Assembly: GCA_019454045.1 (NCBI GenBank)
Contig: SKCR01047732.1
Coordinates: forward strand, 1-64,000
DNA length: 64,000 nt
Source of the DNA: Zanthoxylum bungeanum
Taxonomy: Eukaryota > Streptophyta > Magnoliopsida > Sapindales > Rutaceae
Direction: 5' to 3'
Shown here: positions 36,801-48,097 of the stretch, one piece after another
Numbering within the stretch: position 1 is the stretch's first letter
Layout of the letters: the number at the start of each line of letters is the position of its first letter
Notes under the pieces: model-generated
Told to the model about the DNA's origin: nothing
The model's input: the letters and a program-made list of their open reading frames with translations, nothing else
Databases searched by the model: none
Made by a program: the position numbers and the translations under genes

Positions 36801-39691
36801 AGTGACCCCGTTTGCCACAGTTTAGACAGACATATTGGGATATGTCCTTTATCTTGCTAGAAGATTATAATGATTTTGCCTTTGCCCTTTTCCACATTCT
36901 AGAAGCCTTTGGCCAAGCCTTGAGTTTCTAGAATATCGAAGTAATGTGCGTCTTGGGCTTCTTGCCTTTTTGCAAACTTTGGCTTTGTCTCCTTGAGAAT
37001 AGCCATTAACTATCCAAGAGTTATCTATTGCAATTTAATACTTCTAAGATCTAAAAATAGATCTATGAAGATCCTTCAATTTCATTATCATACTTTAAGG
37101 ATCTAATCCTTAGTTCTGATTAAGAAATTAATGAGTCTTTACGGTAAGCGTAAAAGATTAAACACTAAAGTTATCATCACATGAATCTTCCAAAGATCAT
37201 GCTATACTATTTGCTTAACTCTGGGCTTAGGCCTAATATGTTATTTTATCAAATAAAGTAACTTATTAGTTTTCAGGACTATCCTGAAATTTATTCCCAA
37301 TTTGAAAAATAAAGTCGTTTAAATACATTTTCCCAAGGATTATGTTTTAAACACTAATTTTTCAATTTTATCTTGATTCTAATAGTCCAACTATTTAATC
37401 AACGATTTCAGGTACTTTTAAATATAATGATTACTATAGTCCAACTACATAATCAACTATACTCTTAATTAATTAAATTCAATTATATTGATTACTATAA
37501 TCCAATTATAAAATCAACTATTAATTGAAATAGTTTGAATACAGTCCAACTGTTTAATTAAAACAACATTAAATATTAGTCCAACTAATACTTTAATTTA
37601 TTTGACGAATGATATTTGATTGAGCGCGTATGGCAAGTATCTAAACGAATATTACAAATTTAATTCTTGCCTCCCACTATTTTTCGGCGAGCCTCTAACC
37701 CTCTGTCGAGTACTCGGGAAACCGTGTTTCCTAGTGGGCTAGGATCCCGTTAAATAACGCACAATCTTGACTTTGGCCAACAAATTGTATGATACTTAAC
37801 TAGGTAGATCTCTAATATCAATTGGATCCAATCCAATTCCTAGATCCAGTAGGTGGACATCCAAGTCCGAAACATATATCTTATATATGCCAATATATCC
37901 AATATATTCTCTAACCTTTTTCATCTGAATCAACTAAGCCTTGGCTTTGACACAACAAGCTTAATGATCCCAGTTAAGCGAAACCCATTGACCATGGAAA
38001 GCTTCGTAATCAATGTCGATGGACAAGAAGTGATCTTGACTTTGGCCAACAAATCACGACTTGGACAAGACACCAATATGGAATAAAGCTCTCGTGATTC
38101 AAACACATCCTCGACGGATAAAGGCCTTGACTTTGGCCAACAAACCAATGCCAGTCTTGGATCTTGAGTAAGAATCACTCAATGGAAGGAAAAACGCTTA
38201 ATATTGTTTGAGGGTTTTTCTCGTGCAAATTGACAACCAATTTATTATCTTTGTTAAGGTCTCATCATCATACACCCTTAAACATGCATTCTAAACACAT
38301 AATAAGGCGCGTAAATAAAATAATAATGATATACAGATGAATACTTAACACATTGATCCTAGATCAAATCTCTCAATTTCCTCTCTCCCGCTAGAACAAG
38401 TATTTACTTCTACCCGTTACACTACACTTCTAAAGAAACCTCATTTACATTGAGGGGAATAGGTGAGAAGAGAAATATAAAGAGTAAGGAGATAATAGGC
38501 TGGACACGCAGGACCAATTTAATAAATTCCAAATTTATTACATCAATTTCTAAAATTGCCTCACCCATCTAATATCCATCCGATATACATTATTCATGCA
38601 TCGCAACCATGTATTCCCACAAGCATGTTATTAATCAATCTAATCAAATTAATTAATCTGATAATTAATGATCATCCAATGTTCAAACAACGATTTGATT
38701 TTGCGCGAGTCAAACTCATTTTGCGAATAAGTACTCAAAGTACGAATTATTGAATTAAATTAAAGTACAACATTAAATCCAATTTAACTTGTATTTAATA
38801 CTAATTCACTTATTCAATTCCAAATTAAATATTACACTTTATTAAGAACCTGTACGACTTAAATTCCAAATTTAATCGTTACGAGTCTCAAAGCTCGATT
38901 AACATCCAATATTAATTCAATTAAAGTCCAATGGGCTTTCAATTAATTTCTTAAGGCATTGGCTTTTGGTCAACACGGATCAAACCCAAAGACTAAAGCT
39001 CATTTAAAGGAATCACCCTTATATGCCTTGAAATCAATTTAGGCCCAATTAAAGTTAAAGGTCCATTAGTCGCATTTAGTCTTTACGGAAGTGGTTTTGG
39101 GCCCAATTGGATCCAACCAATTTAGCCTAAACCCATCTTGGTACAACCAAGCCCATTAAAGCTCAATAACAACTTTCAAGCCCAATTTCTAAAATTGGCC
39201 CAACATAATTAAATTACAAAATCCAATTTCACAATTTAATTAAGCAAAGTATATTACATAATTAATTACCCAATTAAATATTTGCAAAACACCAATTAGC
39301 CCAATTAATCATGTTCATTAACATTAAATCATGTCCAACACAATTTATCAAAAATCAAACCCACTACATGCATTATTTGTCTCGGCCATTTGGGGTTTTT
39401 CAAATCAATTCGGTTTCAATCCAATTAAATCCACAATCAACAATTCCCAAATGATTCTAACTCATTTAATGAATCAAAAAATCAAAATTCCAAGACATTG
39501 GGGTTCAAGTCATTCTCGCCCAAGCTTAGAATTTTGGGGAAAAATGTTCCAAACATAATTTCATGAAATTGGTCCAATCAATCTTCAATTAAACATCATT
39601 TAAACATACTCAATCAAATAATTTAACCAAATCATGCTCAAAATCAATTTACCCAATTTTAAACCCTAAGTCAAGTTTCATGCTTTTACTC
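33847..39691 (-). pseudogene. Family A gag-pol, degraded beyond open frames
   Basis: The orientation follows from the flanking PBS (right) and polypurine tract (left). No frame above about 80 codons survives. Recognisable residues include the broken CCHC zinc knuckle near 36820-36850 and the RT-linker words near 34950-35030. Two nearly identical phrases CTTGACTTTGGCCAACAAA lie at 37767-37785 and 38125-38143, and a related one at 38035-38053, so there is short local repetition. Confidence 0.65.
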
Positions 39692-39703
39692 GCTCTGATA
39701 CCA
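39692..39703 (-). other. Primer-binding site of the complete family A element
   Basis: Minus-strand TGGTATCAGAGC, complementary to initiator tRNA-Met, adjacent to the 5' LTR. Confidence 0.92.
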
Positions 39704-39704
39704 T

Positions 39705-41068
39705 TATTGGGAAATCTATAAGTCCTGAGGATCGATTCAAGCATAAAACATAAGTACGAATACAACAAAAGAAGTCGCGAAATACTCACAATGATCGGTT
39801 GAGACGATGCGGTGAAGAACATAACTTTTTATGCCATTTGAACACCTCCAAGGCTCACGGCAATGACTGGTTTTCTTCCTCCAAGAATCGACCATGGATG
39901 GGTGAATCAAGCTCCAAGCTTTCTTGTAAAATCCCATGCTCACGGGTGGGCTTCCCTATCACCTTCGCAAGACTCAAAAGTGTGCTAGCACATGTGAAAA
40001 ATTGCAACAAATCTTCACTTGTCTTCTTCCATGCTCACGACATTTAGGAAAAATGAAGGAGAGGATTTGTGGCCCTTGGCCGAATGCAACGAAGAAGAGA
40101 GAGATAAAAATGATTTTGTGTTATTTGGTTTTGTGTATCTAATACACAAAAAATAAAATCAAAAAATTGTAAAATGCATTTCCAAAAGTCAAATACAATT
40201 TTGGAGCCAAAAGCATTTAACTCTTTCCAACCACTTCCATCAAGTCACATCACTCATGAATAGTGACTGGTGTCAATCACTCAAAGTGAAAGACATCTAT
40301 CACTTGATTGACGAATGATGTGACGCTAGATGTGACTTGCAATTTGACGTTTGATGTGACTTGCGGGCCGCACTTGAATTCGAAATGCGAGTGCACTCAC
40401 AAACACTCTCGGGCTCGGGATCGCTAATTCCAAATTAACGAATTTTTCGTTACATCGTAATTAAATCTAATTTAATTAAATAATCATGCCTAGCATAATT
40501 ACTATTCACATAGCTAACGAATTAATTCTAAATTAATTCGATAGCCCGAATTAAAATCTAATTTCAATTCCGCGTCGAAATTCAATTTCGTTTAATAAAT
40601 GGAATGTATTAATTTATCGATTAATTCCAAATTAATCGTTCTATCTCTTTAAATAATATTTTATCCTAGATAAAATATCTCCGTAATTAATCCCAGATTA
40701 ATTTTCTCTCTCATCTAATTAATCCCAGATTAATAAAGTGCGAGTATCCAATACCCAAATATATGAGAACTTTGCTATTGTGCCCTCACAACGCGCACAA
40801 GTGTAATACTAGTCTTTTATGTATTTATCAATGTCCAATCTCAATAATACTCTGACTAGGGATATTTAATGATTATACCTTCGTGGATTGATACTGTCTC
40901 ATATCATCTCAATCCAGGAACTAATCATAAGGACCTCCTATCATTTATACATCTAGGTGATCTAATCACAAATGATAAGAGAGCAATCTCCTTTGTCACA
41001 TAGTTAATTTGTACAACAACACCATGATATGTACAAATAGTGACGCTATGGGTCATAATTATCCAACA
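39705..41068 (-). repeat. Family A 5' LTR with ~715-bp internal deletion
   Basis: On the minus strand it begins TGTTGGATAATTATGACCC at 41068 and ends next to the PBS at 39705. Compared with its partner it lacks the segment equivalent to about 32792-33508. At the join both sides share GAGT, pointing to a microhomology-mediated deletion after insertion. The remaining sequence is very similar to the other LTR. Confidence 0.88.
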
Positions 41069-41073
41069 ATTAT

Positions 41074-41490
41074 ATCCAATATTGTCATTATTGTGAGGAT
41101 TTAAATGCTCGGAACTTAGGTCGCTCCGATAAAACATTAGATGTAGCGTGATAAGTTCACATAATAATCCAATATCGTCATTAGTGTAAGGATTAGAAAC
41201 GGTTCAGGACCAAACTAGAAGTCACATGAAGTGATTGATCTTGGAGGTTTACCTAATGAGTTTAAAAATACCAATATCATTATTAATGTGAGGCTGGAGT
41301 AAATGTCATGGGATCCACTTCCCACTATGAAATTTGGATAGTCAAATTTCTATTTTTCCATTAAAAGAGATTACAGAATTTTTTAAAGTAATGAGAGGGT
41401 ACTAATAGATTTAAAAATTCCATAATCAATTAATGTTATCACTTTTGAAATGAAAATTGTTTTGCTACTACTCAAAAATATTGTCTTGTA
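41074..41490 (+). repeat. Copia untranslated leader with a degenerate ~95-bp repeat
   Basis: Phrases close to CCAATATYGTCATTATTGTG are found at about 41076, 41170 and 41270, each followed by AGGATT-like sequence, so three diverged tandem units can be seen. They precede the gag start at 41492. There is no coding sequence. Confidence 0.6.
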
Positions 41491-41491
41491 G

Positions 41492-42480
41492 ATGGCTGTC
41501 GCTAATCCATTAATGAAACTTTTGGATTCCAATAAGCTAAAAAGAGCCGAGAACTATTTCGAATGGCAAATAAACATGCGCATTGTCTTGGAGTATGAAA
41601 AGTTGACTTATGTCACTATCAATCCACTGCCTGTTGATATCGATCCCGACTCCACTCCAGAAGAGCGAGAAACTTTTGATAGATGGAAGGATGATAACCT
41701 GAAGGTGAAATCCTCATCTTAGGATCGATGGTTCCAGATTTACTGACACAGTACATTGAAGTACCAGATGCTTGGAGCATCATGCGAACACTCAAGGTAT
41801 TGTTCAAGGCAAATCAAGAGATGGAACTTTATCGAAGGTCTAAGGAATTGTTCCGTGCTGAACTCAAGGAGGGAGGAGCTGTCACCACTCATGTTTTAAA
41901 CATGATCGACCAGATTCGATATCTGGAATGACATGGCATAGTGTTTGATGAATGGTTGGGCCGTAATTTGATTATGTCTTCTTTGTCTGGTTCTTATGCT
42001 GGCTTTGTATTAAATTTCCATATGCATTCGATGTAAGCCACATACGAAGAACTTCATAACATGCTACACACGGCAGAGCAAGATTTGAAGAAAAACAACC
42101 GATATTATATCTCCATGGTGGAGTTGACTCTTCAAAAACTTTAGGGAAGTCAAAAAAATCAAGATAGGGAAAAAAAGATATCAAAGAAAAACTCCAAGAA
42201 GCACAAAGACACAAAACCGAAAGTAGCTTATGATCAATGTCTACAATGCAAGAAGTCTCGACACTGGAAGAAAGTCTGTCTAGAGCTAAAAGGAAAAACA
42301 AGACCCTCAGGTACGCTTTGTATTTTTCCAATTATTGACGTCTCATTAGCCTTAGATGCAAATAATGGTGGGTGTTAGTCTGTTAGACACTGGCAGTCCT
42401 ACTCATATGTGTAATTCCCTATAGGAAAGTAGGGTTAAAAGAAGGCTAAATAAAGGGGAGATCCAACTTAGAGTTGAAAA
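41492..42480 (+). pseudogene. Copia gag and start of protease (plus strand, broken)
   Basis: An ATG at 41492 opens MAVANPLMKLLDSNKLKRAE, and the reading resumes after a stop at 41720 with LTQYIEVPDAWSIMRTL and AWSIM-type helices of the copia gag (UBN2) fold, with further stops near 41930 and 42035. A zinc knuckle CLQCKKSRHWKKVC (C-x2-C-x4-H-x4-C) lies at about 42240-42280 and a protease active-site stretch LLDTGSPTHMCNS at about 42380-42420. This is the only gag of the three-unit array that follows. It is dead because of the stops. Confidence 0.85.
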
Positions 42481-42481
42481 T

Positions 42482-45400
42482 GACGAGATATTGGATGTCA
42501 AGGTCATATGAATAATTGTTCCAAATCTTCCAAATGGATGTAAATTAGATTTGCATAACTGTTATTATGCTCATTCACTTATCAGATAAATAATATCGCA
42601 GCCAATATTAGATAAAGAGAGATATAAACATTAAGGATGCGACTTTATGTTTGTATGATAAAGAAAATTTATTGAAATATGAATATTCTTTATCGAACGG
42701 TCACTATATTTTGGAAACATATAGAGATGTCTTTAATATAGAGAAAAATACAAGTAGGAAGTCTGAATTAAATAATACTGAATTATGGTATATGAGATTA
42801 GGGCACATAGGTGTAGACGTCTATCCATATTGGTAAATGATGGTTTGATTGAAAATCTTACCTTAAATCCTTATCCGATTTATGAGTCATACATGAAAGG
42901 AAAGAAGACAAAGGCCTCATTTCAAGGTGTTGGACACCGTGCTGGGGATTTATTGGAGCTAATACACAGCAATGTGTGTGGTCCATTAAATCATGCCGCT
43001 CATGATGGTTCAACATACTTTATGACTTTCAAAGATGACAAGTCTAAATATGGATATATCTATCTGATGAAACATAAGTCAGAAATATTTGACAAGTTCA
43101 AAATATTTCGAAACGAAGTAGAAAAACAAATCGTTAAATTCATCAAATGCCTTAAATCAGATCGAGGAAGTGAATACATGAGTGAATGATTCAGAAATTA
43201 TTTAAGGGAAAATGGAATTCTTGCCCAATATAGCCCACCAGGAACACCGCAACTAATGGCATATCTGAACGTAGAAATCATACTTTATTAGATATAGTGC
43301 GATCCATGATAAGCTATATAGATCTTCATTATTACCTTTGGGGTTACGCTTTACAAACTGTTGCCTAAATACTTAATAGGGTTTCATCGAAAGCTGTTTC
43401 TACGACCCCCTATCAGATTTGGTTCGGTAGAAATGCAAGTCTTAGACATTTAAATATTTGGGGTTGTCCTGTATACGTTAGAATTGCGTAGCGGGATAAA
43501 CTAGCACTCATAGGGTATAAATATAAGTTCTAGGGGTGTCAAAACGAATCAACGAATCGAATTCGTATCGAATCCTAAACGAATCGAATGAAAATATGAT
43601 GGATTCGTATTCGATTCGTTTATTAAACAAATCCTAATATCAGGATTCGTATTCGATTCGTTTATTAAATGAATCGAATACGAAAATTCGTTTATTCGTT
43701 TAGTTAATAATATTATTTAATAAAATAATCTACCACACTTGATTTACATTAATTCTTCATAAATATATACATATGAAATATGTAATTAATATATTTACTA
43801 AAAATACCTCACAAAATATTGAAAATATTACTTTTCTAATGATAATTAGCTATAACTTCTCGAATCTTAATTGAAAATTAACAAGAACTAGTAAATAAAA
43901 ATAATAAAACGAATCCTAAACGAATAAATGAATCAATGAGCTTAAATTCGTATTCGATTCGTTTAATAAACGAATCGAATCGAATTGACCCATTTATTAA
44001 ATGAATCTATTTTTTCAAACTCGTGCTCGCTTTAAAGCGAATCGAATCTAACGAATAAACGAATCATTACCCAAATTGCCACCCCTAATAAGTTCGTTGG
44101 ATATCCTGATAATTCCATGGGATATCAATTCTACGAATCTGAGCAACGAAATGTATTTGTAGTTCTATTTGCAACTTTTCTTGAAAAGTAATTTTTGAGA
44201 TAAAGTGGGAATTGTAGAGAGATTAAACTTGATGAGTTTGATCCCAACATTAAGGACCTAAGATGGAACCAGAGATCTAATTAGATGAAGGATCTACAAC
44301 ACAGGTTTTACGTAAGTCGAATAGAATATCAAGGCCTCTTGAGAGAATATTTTTAACATATGATGTGATTCTTGATATTCTCCTCTTGGAGGAAACAGAT
44401 CTGACTACGTATAACGAAGCGATATTGGATATCGATTCAGGAAAATAGCAGGAAGACATGAAATCCGAAATGGATTCAATGCATATCAATCAAGTCTGGG
44501 ACTTAGTTGAACTTCCTGAATGAGTTAAACCTATTGGTTGTAAATCGGTTTACAAAAGGAAGCGAGGCCCGATGGAAATGTGGAAACCTTTAAGGACCGA
44601 CTGGTAGCAAAATTTTACACCCAACGTCTAGTAATTGACTATGAGGAAACTTTTTCACCAGTAGCCATGCTAAAATCCATTAGGATTCTTTTAGCCATTA
44701 TTAGATATCACGATTATAAGATATGGCAGATGGATGTGAAAACCACTTTCCTAAATGGATTCCTTGAAGAGAATATCTATATGGAACAAGTATGCAGTGA
44801 TACTTGAAACTTGGTTTAACCTGCATCCCGAAGCTGGAATCATCGTTTTGATGAGATAATTAGATTATCTGGATTCATCAAAAATGAGGAAGAACCATGT
44901 GTTTATAAGAAAGTTAGTGGGAGCATGATAGTTCTCCTGATCTTGTATATAGATGACACTCTTATCATCGGAAATGATATAGGGATGATGCAAAGTGTGA
45001 AAGCCTACATTTGCAAGAACTTATCCATGAAAGATATGAGTGAAGCTTCCTATATACTAGGTATAAGGCGGTACCGAAATAAAGTTAGGAAGCTTATAGG
45101 GTTATCATAATCGACGTACATAGATAAGATGTTAGAAAGCTATGGTTTTACCAACTGCAAGACAGCAAATGTACCTTTCCGATACGGTATACATATTTCG
45201 AAGAAAATGGCACTTCAGACTGAGGAAGAGAGAGTTAGGATGACTAACTTTCCATATGCTTCTTACATTGGAAGAATAATGTATGTTATGTTATGTACTA
45301 TACCTAACATCAGTTTCGGTATTAGTATGACCATCCGATATCAATCTGATGTAGGTAATGATCATTGGACAGTCTTAAAACATATCCTAAAATATCTCAA

Positions 45401-45530
45401 AGGCACCAAGGATAAGTTTCTGATATATGGAAAAAAAATGAGCTACTAGTTAAGGGTTATACAGACTCCGACTTACAGGGAGATCCAGATGATAGAAAAT
45501 TTATATCATGATACATATTTACCCTTAATG
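42482..45530 (+). mobile_element. Copia pol array, unit 1
   Basis: Unit 1 runs from mid protease (ILDVKVI) through GAG-pre-integrase (ELWYMRLGHIG, 42785), integrase (LLELIHSNVCG, CLKSDRGSEYMSE, ends 43189; then broken), an inserted hAT-like element (43531-44087), RT (QMDVKTTFLNGFLEENIYME 44709-44798; LYIDDTLIIGND 44943-44978, YIDD instead of YVDD) and the start of RNase H (GYTDSDLQGDPDD). It ends abruptly after IFTLNG at 45530, where unit 2 begins. Without the hAT insertion the unit is about 2.48 kb. In-frame stops include TAA at 42587 and TGA at 45509. Confidence 0.88.
43531..44087. mobile_element. 557-bp hAT-like element, CGAAT-rich, copy 2
   Basis: The ends are TAGGGGTGTCAA and TTGCCACCCCTA, and the perfect 8-bp TSD ATAAGTTC flanks it at 43523-43530 and 44088-44095. 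The other array unit at 48790-48815 supplies the uninterrupted sequence (TATAAATATAGGTTCATTGG), which confirms the insertion and its TSD. The inner sequence matches copy 1 at 11603. There is no coding capacity. Confidence 0.93.
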
Positions 45531-45778
45531 GCGAGACATTGGATGTCAAGGTCGTATGAACAGTTGTTCTAGATGTCTCAAATGGATGTAAATTAAATTT
45601 ACATGACTGTTATTATGTTCCCTCACTTATCAGATAAATAATATCGCTGCCAATATTAGATAAAGATGAATATAAAATGAACATTAATGGTGAGACTTTA
45701 TGTTTATATGATAAAGAAAATTTATTGAAATGTGAATGTTCTTTATCAAACGGTCACTATGTTTTGGAAACATGTAGA

Positions 45779-48097
45779 TGTTGGACAATTATGACCCATA
45801 GCATCACTATTTGTAAAAGACATTGCGGTTTTTGTACAAATTAACTATGTGACAGAGGAAATTATTATTTTTATTATTTTGTTAGAGTACTTGAATATAT
45901 ATAAATGATAAAAGTCCTTATGATTAGCTCTGGATTAATAAGATATGAGACAGCAGTAATCCACGAATGATTTAATCATTAAATATCCCTAGTCGTAGTA
46001 TTATCGAGACTGGACATCGATAATGCGGAATGGAATAGTATTACACTTATGCGCGTTATGGAAGCTTAACGACATAGTTCTCATATATTTAAGTATATGA
46101 TACTTATGCGAGTGTGATAGGAGGTTCTGTTAGCCGTTGAACCGGGAACAATTACGCTCTGGATAGACCCATCGGAATCTCATTGGTAGTATGATTATGT
46201 GTCTATGAGAATCCGAATCAGGGTAGGTGTATTTGGTCTTAACATGAGACTTGAATTGCTAATACTTGCGACAATTAGTACGCTTTGGTTTTGGTCATCC
46301 GGGGTTTTAAGAGGTTATGTGTACGCCTCTTCTGGGTTTACTGAGAAACGTAGTGTATTCGGTGTTATGTCAATATAGAAGTTTCATTTCAGTCATATGG
46401 AGATAATGATCACGCAGGATACAGAACTGGTGCTCTTATATGCTGAAGCTATCGGGATAGTATGACAAGGTCATGATTACCGATTAAAGAGACTAGCTGC
46501 TAGTGATCCGATATATGCTTCGTATGGGGCAGACATAATTCCAGCCTCAGGCCTAACATGTGACATCCGATACTGGATCGTAATACGTAATACTTAGTAC
46601 ACTACACTGGATAAAGATTATGTATTCCTTAAAAGAATATTTCTGGAGAATTGGGTAGGCATGGTGCTTTGCTAGAAGCAAATGATGTCTTGTAAATTGG
46701 TAAGAGTGTGGTACTAGGTACGCACGTTTTCGGATAGTCTGATGATCATATTTACTGCCAACATATCCATGGATCTTATGGGTCGCTTCCCAAATATTTA
46801 CCGATGATATTTGACTCGAACAGAATTAATCTAGGATTAATTATAAGAGAGAGAAAATTAATCTGAGATTAATTAGGGTAAGAATTTATCTGGGATAAAA
46901 TTCAAATTGCAGAGAGAACGCGATTAATTTAGAATTAATCGATTAAATAATATATTGGATATATTAAATGAAATTAGATTTCAAAGCAGAATTAAAATTG
47001 GATTTTAATTCGGACGAACGGATTAATGTAGAATTAGTTCGTAAGCGAGTTTCGTAATAATTTTACGAGACATAATTATTTAATTAAATTAGATTTAAAT
47101 ATGTCGCAACGGTAAATTCGTTTAGTTCGAAATTAAACAAACCCGGGCCCGAACGAAGTTGCATGTTGAGCTAGCCCTATTAAATTTGGAATTTAAAAAT
47201 GGTGGGATCCACTACACTTACATCAACTTGTTGGACATGTGATGGAAGTGGTTAGGCTTGAATTGGATATGATTTTTTGGCAAGTAAGGCTTGGCTTTAC
47301 TTATAATACACTCAAACCAAAACTAACACTCAACCTTTGTATAAATTAGCAAATCAACTTTGGAAGTGTGACTACGTTACTATTCACATCATTCTCTCTT
47401 ATTCTTCCTCTCAAACTGTGACTCTCTCCCTCTCCCATAGAATTTTTGTCGCAAAAATTCTAGCAACTAGCACTTAAAGAGCAAATTAAGGTAGGGGTGG
47501 GCATCGGATCGGATCGGATCCGATTCGATCCGATCAAATCGGATCGAATTTGATCCGAGAGTATTAGCAAATCCGTTACATATTAAATAAAATAAAAAAA
47601 TTTCGATCGGATCGAATTTTATCCGATCCGATCGATTTTTTTTGACTCAAACCCACCGAATTCGGATCGGATCGGACCAATCCGATCCAAAATAGGATGA
47701 TTTCGGATCGAATTGGTCCGATTCGATCCGATTTGAATTCGGATCGAACCAATCCGATCCGATCCGATCTGATCCGATAATTATCGGATCGGATCGGATC
47801 GAGTTCGATAACATGATTCGATCCGATCGAATCAAACAACCGTGGACATTTCGGATCGGATCGGATTTGGATTCGGTCCGATCCGATCTGAATCCGATAA
47901 TGCCCACCCCTAAATTAAGGTGATAGTGAAACTCATCCTTGAGTTGGAAACAACATAGAGAGCTTGGAGCTTTAACATACATCAAAGAATTTTAAATTCT
48001 CATCCATTCATTGTAAGTAATTTTCCACAACTTATTATGATTTTTCACACACCGAAATCATGTTGTAGAGACCTTGGGCATGTCTAGGACACTAACA
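45779..48097 (+). repeat. Family A solo LTR 1, carrying a nested MITE
   Basis: It begins TGTTGGACAATTATGACCC and ends ...GACACTAACA. The flanks GTAGA (45774-45778) and ATAGA (48098-48102) are a 5-bp TSD with one mismatch, and the copia reading continues on both sides. No internal element sequence or second LTR is present, so it is a solo LTR from LTR-LTR recombination. Minus the 421-bp insertion and its duplicated 8 bp it is about 1.89 kb, as in the other solo LTR. Confidence 0.9.
47492..47912. mobile_element. 421-bp hAT-like MITE made of GGATCGGATC words
   Basis: The ends are TAGGGGTGGGCATCGGATC and, in reverse complement, TAGGGGTGGGCATTATCGGAT; the perfect 8-bp TSD AATTAAGG is at 47484-47491 and 47913-47920. 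Nearly the whole body is built of GGATCGGATC/GATCCGATCC words with a few less repetitive islands. It is inserted in the solo LTR. Arg/Ser/Asp-rich frames (IRSDRIGSDR) are simple translation of the repeat and not proteins. Confidence 0.93.

Larger units (their letters stand above)
31754..41068 (-). mobile_element. Complete but dead family A Ty1/copia element (minus strand)
   Basis: Both LTRs (31754-33831 and 39705-41068), the polypurine tract and the PBS are present in the right order for a minus-strand element. Flanks TTTAT (31749-31753) and ATTAT (41069-41073) are a 5-bp TSD with one mismatch. The 5.9-kb interior is so mutated that no long frame remains, yet islands are legible: a CCHC zinc knuckle broken by a stop/frameshift near 36820-36850 (NCGKRGH then KRDC), and an RT-linker motif ARLVAxxYRYQHCVEYNEI near 34950-35030. 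The interior is non-coding now. Family A also contributed the LTR at 21630 and the two solo LTRs. Confidence 0.88.

Noticed and set aside
47576..47985. Arg/Ser/Asp-rich repetitive protein (IRSDRIGSDR)
   Set aside because: It is the translation of GGATCGGATC repeats inside a MITE; every frame looks similar.
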